Assembly: GCF_024266585.1 (NCBI RefSeq)
Contig: NZ_CP100647.1
Span: 3,391,001 to 3,455,000 of the forward strand
DNA length: 64,000 bases
Origin: Xanthomonas sacchari
GTDB lineage: Bacteria; Pseudomonadota; Gammaproteobacteria; Xanthomonadales; Xanthomonadaceae
Reading direction: 5' to 3'
In this document: piece after piece, positions 62,461 to 64,000 of the stretch
How positions within the stretch are numbered: the first letter of the stretch is position 1
Layout of the letters: each line of letters starts with the position of its first letter
Program-made: the position numbers and the translations under genes
Notes under the pieces: generated by a model
The model's database searches: none
Told to the model about the DNA's origin: nothing
The model's input: only the letters and a program-made list of their open reading frames with translations

Positions 62461-62531
62461 CCTCGCCGATCCTGGGCCGCTGTCAGTGCATCTGGAGACG
62501 CTCTCAAGCGATCGGCGACGGCCTCGGCTCA
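62461..62531 (+). pseudogene. Eroded duplicate of the 3' end of the GAF-EAL gene
   Basis: About 71 bases resemble the last 70 bases of the EAL gene (62265-62334) with scattered substitutions and a one-base indel. CCTCGCC, GGGCCGCTGTC and GCATCTGG are shared, and the final GCGATCGGCGACGGCCTCGG is identical. It has no start, no domain and sits between two REP-like elements at 62421 and 62556, so it looks like a remnant of a local duplication. Confidence 0.75.
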
Positions 62532-62555
62532 GTCGCGGGCCAAGCGTCATCCTGC

Positions 62556-62612
62556 GTAGGAGCGGCTTCAGCCGCGACAGGGCGTCACCGTTGACGCGCC
62601 GTCGCGGCCGAC
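62556..62612. repeat. REP-like element
   Basis: GTAGGAGCGGCTTCAGCCGC followed by GACAGGGCGTCACCGTTGAC and GCGCCGTCGCGGCC, an imperfect palindrome of the same family as at 4041, 27189 and 45006. It lies just beyond the pnp terminator. Confidence 0.8.
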
Positions 62613-62629
62613 GCAAACGCCGGGCAAGA

Positions 62630-62655
62630 AAAAAGCGGGCCGAAGCCCGCTTTTT
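62630..62655 (-). terminator. Intrinsic terminator of pnp
   Basis: On the minus strand GCGGGC-TTCG-GCCCGC with a TTCG tetraloop is followed by TTTTTTC. It lies about 30 bases after the pnp stop codon and is also preceded by an A-run, so it can act in both directions. Confidence 0.92.
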
Positions 62656-62682
62656 CCTGGAACGACGCTGGCAGCGTGCGGC

Positions 62683-64000
<1,318 letters not shown>

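Overview
The window is GC-rich DNA (apart from one AT-richer patch near 1.0-1.7 kb) and looks like a chromosomal segment of a Xanthomonadaceae bacterium, most probably a plant-associated Xanthomonas. The grounds are two CUT-type TonB-dependent receptors with plant-polysaccharide enzymes, an Svx/AvrXca-type secreted protein, the htpG, ftsY, mutY, rnd and pnp homologues, and REP-like palindromes of the AGGAGCGGCTTCAGCCGC type. The species assignment is inference.

Layout. 0-4.3 kb: 3' end of htpG with its terminator, an AT-rich patch with a small membrane protein, a dpkA-type reductase and an IS110-family insertion sequence. 4.3-24.1 kb, all on the minus strand: TonB receptor 1, a GH127 beta-L-arabinofuranosidase, an Svx/AvrXca-like metalloprotease, then an overlapping three-gene unit (TonB receptor 2, GH121-like enzyme, GH43 enzyme) and a Tat-exported protein of unrecognised family that looks like an (alpha/alpha)6 glycosidase. 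24.2-29.4 kb: a flagellar-rod-like fragment, an S9 dipeptidyl peptidase, an APC amino-acid permease and dense repeats. 29.4-40.5 kb, minus strand: a near-continuous operon for trans-4-hydroxy-L-proline catabolism (epimerase, three-part D-hydroxyproline dehydrogenase, deaminase, 2-oxoglutarate-semialdehyde dehydrogenase) that runs on into an M24 Xaa-Pro-type peptidase and two DUF885 peptidases. A divergent PAS-AraC regulator lies at 40.7 kb. 41.8-50.7 kb: housekeeping genes (ftsY, mutY, yggX, M48 protease, SUMF1-type lipoprotein, rnd, H-NS-like protein, tRNA-Ala). 51-55.4 kb: a chemotaxis unit (two MCPs and cheW) behind a clear FliA-type promoter. 55.7-64 kb: an Lhr-type helicase, a DUF3175 protein, a GAF-EAL protein and the 3' part of pnp.

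Main biological reading. The 4.3-40.5 kb block looks like one dispersed system for eating plant hydroxyproline-rich glycoproteins (extensins). GH43, GH121-like and GH127 enzymes match the HypAA/HypBA2/HypBA1 set that removes Hyp-linked arabinofuranosides. TonB receptors would import the sugars, peptidases and a permease would process and import the peptide part, and the hydroxyproline operon would turn free Hyp into 2-oxoglutarate. Two observations tie the parts together. Four arabinan-side transcription units share a composite promoter: CAAGACGC, then 18-19 nt, then CACNNT, with an upstream GTGCGG half-site or full GTGCGG-N4-CCGCAC palindrome always exactly 18 nt from the first element. A near-match of that palindrome also lies in the divergent region between the hydroxyproline operon and its AraC-type regulator.

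The window also carries several repeat families: REP-like palindromes, a CCCTCACCCCAACCCC/GGAGAAGG repeat in three tandem ~137-bp units, GATTGGG heptamers, a ~125-bp element bracketing ftsY, and an eroded duplicate of the 3' end of the EAL gene.
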